Source: Smithella sp.
Lineage (GTDB): Bacteria; Desulfobacterota; Syntrophia; Syntrophales; Smithellaceae
Direction: 5' to 3'
Assembly: GCA_017993615.1 (NCBI GenBank)
Contig: JAGOMJ010000002.1
Coordinates: forward strand, 96,991 to 130,563
Length of the DNA: 33,573 nt
Positions within the stretch are counted from its first letter, which is position 1; each line of letters starts with the position of its first letter. The notes below the pieces were generated by a model that was given only the letters and a program-made list of their open reading frames with translations, had not been told where the DNA came from and ran no database searches. A program made the position numbers and the translations under genes. Positions 30,800-33,573 of the stretch are shown here, piece after piece.

Positions 30800-32017
30800 T
30801 CATCCCGACAAGTTTTTTTTATCCTGTGGCGTGCCGGTCGGAATGGCCTCGCCGGTTTTCCCAAATACGATGTTGCCGTACGCCATGATTAAAATGGTAA
30901 TGAATATGATCTGCGTCACCACGCCGGTATTCATATAGGGCAGCGCCATGGCTTGCGGTATGCTCAAAAAAAGTAAAATGGTTATCAGGCCTCGCGGTGC
31001 AAAATAAAGCAGCGGGGTCATTGAAATCCGGATAATGCTCTTTAAATACAAAGCTCGTAACGCATATATTGCGGCAACAATCAGAACGGAAAATAATAAA
31101 TTGTTTAAATTCAGCAAATCAAAAAGGCTCGTATAATATCCGAACAGGACAAAAAAGAAGGAACGGACGATAAAGGTCATTTCCGACGTAATATTTTTAA
31201 AAGCATTCAATTCTGTGTTGAAGTCTTGAAAATTAATGAACTGAGCGGTGATGCTGTTTTCGAAAAGATTATTGTTGTTCATCACCAGGCCAAAAATCAG
31301 GACCACCAGCAGAGACGGCAGATGAAGCAACCTGGACAGCGCATAGACAAGAATAATCGCGGTCATAATGATGATGTATTTTACATGATGGTTGATCTTA
31401 TGCAAAATGACAGCCAGAAATGCGCTGAATAACACAGAGGCAAACAATGTGACAATGATTTCCAGAAGAAAATTCAGAATGCCTGAAAAAAGATGACCGT
31501 TACTGATGACCACATAATTGAATGCCAGAATACCGAAAATATCAGAGATAGAACTTTCATATATGACAAATTCCCGGTTATTTCCCGACAAACCGACCGC
31601 CGATGGAATCGCTACGGCACTGCTGATGACGGCAACTGGAATAATGTTAACCAGAGAGGTCCTAACATCGTAACCCAGACCATAGGATAACATAAGCGCA
31701 AACAAGCCCGTGAATACCAAAAAAAGAACAATGGCTGAAGACATGGACTTGAGGATCAGGGACTTTTTTTGTTTGCTCAGGGTCAAATCGAGACTGGCTT
31801 CCAGAACAATCAGGATGAGCCCTACCGTCCCCATGACCGGCAGGATCACATCAATTTGTGATACTTCAAAGTTAAAATAACTGTCGATGGAATTGATGGC
31901 CATTCCCGTAAGAATCAGAAGCAGAACACCGGGAATTTTTGTTTGCCGCGATGTCACGTCAAAAAAATACGCCAGCAGGATAACGACACAGAAGGCAATA
32001 ATGATGTAATAGGTCAT
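30800..32017 (-). CDS. Cation/proton antiporter (CPA family)
   Basis: The ATG at 32017 (MTYYIIIAFCVVILLAYFF) follows AAGGA by 9 bases, giving 405 residues. An in-frame start at 32065 has no clear ribosome binding site. About 12 hydrophobic helices are visible. The segments GVLLLILTGMAINSI, VGLILIVLEASLDL, and AISSAVAIPSAVGLSGN with the later ESSISDIFGI are typical of CPA1/CPA2 sodium or potassium/proton exchangers, the acidic residues lying in the ion path. No C-terminal regulatory domain such as RCK/TrkA-N is present. The cation is not determinable from the sequence. It lies 87 bases downstream of radC on the same strand. Confidence 0.85.
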   Translation of the reverse strand: MTYYIIIAFCVVILLAYFFDVTSRQTKIPGVLLLILTGMAINSIDSYFNFEVSQIDVILPVMGTVGLILIVLEASLDLTLSKQKKSLILKSMSSAIVLFLVFTGLFALMLSYGLGYDVRTSLVNIIPVAVISSAVAIPSAVGLSGNNREFVIYESSISDIFGILAFNYVVISNGHLFSGILNFLLEIIVTLFASVLFSAFLAVILHKINHHVKYIIIMTAIILVYALSRLLHLPSLLVVLIFGLVMNNNNLFENSITAQFINFQDFNTELNAFKNITSEMTFIVRSFFFVLFGYYTSLFDLLNLNNLLFSVLIVAAIYALRALYLKSIIRISMTPLLYFAPRGLITILLFLSIPQAMALPYMNTGVVTQIIFITILIMAYGNIVFGKTGEAIPTGTPQDKKNLSG

Positions 32018-32104
32018 TGCAGAGGATCCTTTTTCGAGCAAGCGATGTGGTGATTTGCAGTCCAATCAAACGGGCGCACATTCGTGGACGTAATTTTAAC
32101 GATT

Positions 32105-32809
32105 TTACAGTATTCCTTCTTCGGCAAAGCTGTAATAGTTCCCGTCTCCGATGATGATGTGATCCAGAACTTTGATGCCCATCACTTTTCCCGCCGCCAG
32201 CAGATCCTGCGTAAATTTTCGATCTTCCGCACTGGGCGAAATGTTGGCACTGGGATGATTATGAACACAAATAATGGCTGCTGCAAATTTCTGCAATGCA
32301 GCGTGAATGATCTCCCGGACAATCGGTATGGCATGATTCACCGTGCCTTCCGCAACGTCGCTGATGTCGATGATCTTATTGTTGCTGTTAAGATACAGGA
32401 CTTTAAATAATTCCGTTTTGCGATCTCGCATCTGCGGCATGACGATTTCGACGACATCGCAGCAGGAGGCTATTTTTTGTTTTCCTTTCAGCGCCTCCAC
32501 TTCGCGAAAACGCCGGCCGATTTCCAGAGCGGCCTGAATCTGCGCCATTTTGGCGGGTCCCAATCCCTTAAATTCCTTCCATTCGCGCACATCCGTATGA
32601 ATCATGTTACGGAACGTGCCGAATTTTTCCACAATCCGGCGAGCCAGATCGATGGCACTTGCACCCTTGACGCCCGTTCGCAAAAGAATTGCCAGCAGTT
32701 CCGAATTGCTCAGTGTTTCTGCACCCTGCCGCAGAAGCTTTTCCCGGGGACGGTCGTCCTCTGGCCAGGAATTGATGCCCTTTGAATGTTTTGATTCAGA
32801 TTGAATCAC
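32105..32809 (-). CDS. radC: RadC family protein with JAB/MPN metalloprotease-like domain
   Basis: A GTG start (32809) with GGAG 6 bases upstream gives 234 residues, the normal RadC length. An N-terminal helix-hairpin-helix region (about 20-90, PREKLLRQGAETLSNSELLA and FKGLGPAKMAQIQAA) is followed by the JAB domain. That domain carries the zinc-binding motif VHNHPSANISPSAED, in which two histidines and the aspartate are the metal ligands. The family is widespread in bacteria. Its old link to DNA repair is unproven and its target is unknown. It lies 26 bases after the short-chain dehydrogenase gene on the same strand, so the two are probably cotranscribed. Confidence 0.93.
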   Translation of the reverse strand: MIQSESKHSKGINSWPEDDRPREKLLRQGAETLSNSELLAILLRTGVKGASAIDLARRIVEKFGTFRNMIHTDVREWKEFKGLGPAKMAQIQAALEIGRRFREVEALKGKQKIASCCDVVEIVMPQMRDRKTELFKVLYLNSNNKIIDISDVAEGTVNHAIPIVREIIHAALQKFAAAIICVHNHPSANISPSAEDRKFTQDLLAAGKVMGIKVLDHIIIGDGNYYSFAEEGIL

Positions 32810-32835
32810 GTGATACTCCGTCAGATACGTTTTTA

Positions 32836-33573
32836 TTATTTTTTGAGCGCCTTATCCATGAAACGGTTTATGATCAGCATGACAAGATGATACAAAGGGA
32901 AACATGTCCTTTTGATAAAGTAAAATAATTTTACATCCAGTGACGTGATGACCAGGTACTTATTTTTCAGGATCGCCTGAATAATCAAATCAGCGACTTT
33001 TTCCGGCGTCATGGCGATTTTCACAAACATCTTGCGTGCTTTATTGGTTGCCTCATGATCATCCGTGCGAATGTCCGCCGTATTGACTAACCCTGTATGG
33101 ACGGCACCCGGACAGACAACGCTGACTCCGATCTTGTACTTTCTTAAATCATATCGCAATACTTCGGACATACCCACCAGAGCATGTTTTGTGGCGGCAT
33201 AGGCCACATGCCAGGGAAGCCCGATAAGACCTGCCGTCGACGATACTGAAACGACATGTCCGCCTTTCCCTGCACGAATCATCTCCGGCACGAAGCATTC
33301 CAAACCGTGAATGACGCCCCACAGATTTATTCTGATGATTTTCTCCCAGTCCCTATGTTGCATGTCTTCTATTTTCGCAAAAAGCGCCACACCCGCAACA
33401 TTAACCAGAATATCGAGCGAACCGAATTCCGCATGAATCTCCGAGGCAAACGCCCGCATGGCTTCATAATCGCCAACATCAAACGGACGGGACAGACACA
33501 CGTTGTCACCAGCGCTGCTGATCATATCCGCCGTCTTCTTCAGACCTTCAGCATTAATATCTGTCAGAAACAG
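32836..33573 (-). CDS. Short-chain dehydrogenase/reductase, C-terminal part (cut by window edge)
   Basis: The frame is open from the right edge (LFLTDINAEGLKKTADM...) to a stop at 32836, giving 245 codons without the N-terminus. A GSLDILVNVAGVALFAKIED stretch is the NNAG-type structural motif (the second N replaced by V). The catalytic serine lies in VVSVSSTAGLIGL, and the active YxxxK is YAATK, followed by the SDR segment ISVVCPGAVHT. The nucleotide-binding GxxxGxG motif would be beyond 33573. The basic, aromatic C-terminal tail (YFIKRTCFPLYHLVMLIINRF) may be a membrane-associated extension. It should reduce or oxidise a carbonyl or alcohol group with NAD(P). The substrate is unknown. Confidence 0.85.
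   Translation of the reverse strand: MFLTDINAEGLKKTADMISSAGDNVCLSRPFDVGDYEAMRAFASEIHAEFGSLDILVNVAGVALFAKIEDMQHRDWEKIIRINLWGVIHGLECFVPEMIRAGKGGHVVSVSSTAGLIGLPWHVAYAATKHALVGMSEVLRYDLRKYKIGVSVVCPGAVHTGLVNTADIRTDDHEATNKARKMFVKIAMTPEKVADLIIQAILKNKYLVITSLDVKLFYFIKRTCFPLYHLVMLIINRFMDKALKK

Overview
The window reads as a gene-dense bacterial chromosome segment of moderate GC content, most likely from an anaerobic Desulfobacterota (deltaproteobacterial, Syntrophales-like) organism. This is inferred from gene content: multi-PAS sensors with an HD-GYP output, a sigma-54 response regulator, ADP-forming acyl-CoA synthetase subunits, a DUF362 ferredoxin, acyl-CoA dehydrogenase and thiolase-like proteins, and a bacterial deoxyhypusine-synthase-like gene. 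I saw no rRNA, complete tRNA, CRISPR array, transposase or phage gene.

Layout. 1-282 is the N-terminal part of an acyl-CoA dehydrogenase running off the left edge. A 401-base gap with divergent sigma-70 promoters separates it from a translationally coupled pair (684-2977): a small membrane protein and a membrane PAS-PAS-PAS-HD-GYP sensor. A small membrane protein follows (3140-3313). Next come a VOC protein, a zinc alcohol dehydrogenase and a thiamine-diphosphate enzyme, apparently one leftward operon (7074 to 3462). A small SCP2-like protein and an AraC-type regulator diverge from a promoter with a palindrome. 8866-12126 is a sigma-54 response regulator with its histidine kinase. 12510-16176 holds an adhesin-E-like secreted protein, a PAS-PAS-LuxR regulator, an isoprenylcysteine-methyltransferase-like protein and a PAC2-family protein. 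16344-16640 is a broken C-terminal piece of an FAD oxidoreductase. Then come a YbaK editing protein, a small DUF6504-like protein, a degenerate thiolase, a DUF3175 protein with a probable leaderless promoter, and a PutP-type sodium symporter.

21331-24065 is a rightward operon for the beta and alpha subunits of an ADP-forming acyl-CoA synthetase plus an AhpD/CMD-family protein, behind a promoter with a 14-bp palindrome at the expected transcription start. 24066-24538 is an AT-rich non-coding stretch with a 30-bp perfect palindrome, DnaA-box-like 9-mers and short repeats. The right third holds a zinc-ribbon/TPR membrane protein, an overlapping ECF-S-like/DUF1893 pair with a terminator, a DUF362 ferredoxin protein, a deoxyhypusine-synthase-like protein, an SGNH hydrolase, a small lipoprotein, a cation/proton antiporter, RadC, and the C-terminal part of a short-chain dehydrogenase leaving the right edge.

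How it fits together: much of the content concerns acyl-CoA, aldehyde and ketone metabolism (acyl-CoA dehydrogenase, ThDP enzyme with alcohol dehydrogenase and VOC protein, thiolase-like protein, ADP-forming acyl-CoA synthetase), mixed with several signalling systems (HD-GYP, two-component, LuxR, AraC). No single unprecedented system is obvious. The least explained items are the 24.1-24.4 kb palindrome region, the bacterial deoxyhypusine-synthase homologue, the ECF-S/DUF1893 pair and the degenerate thiolase.
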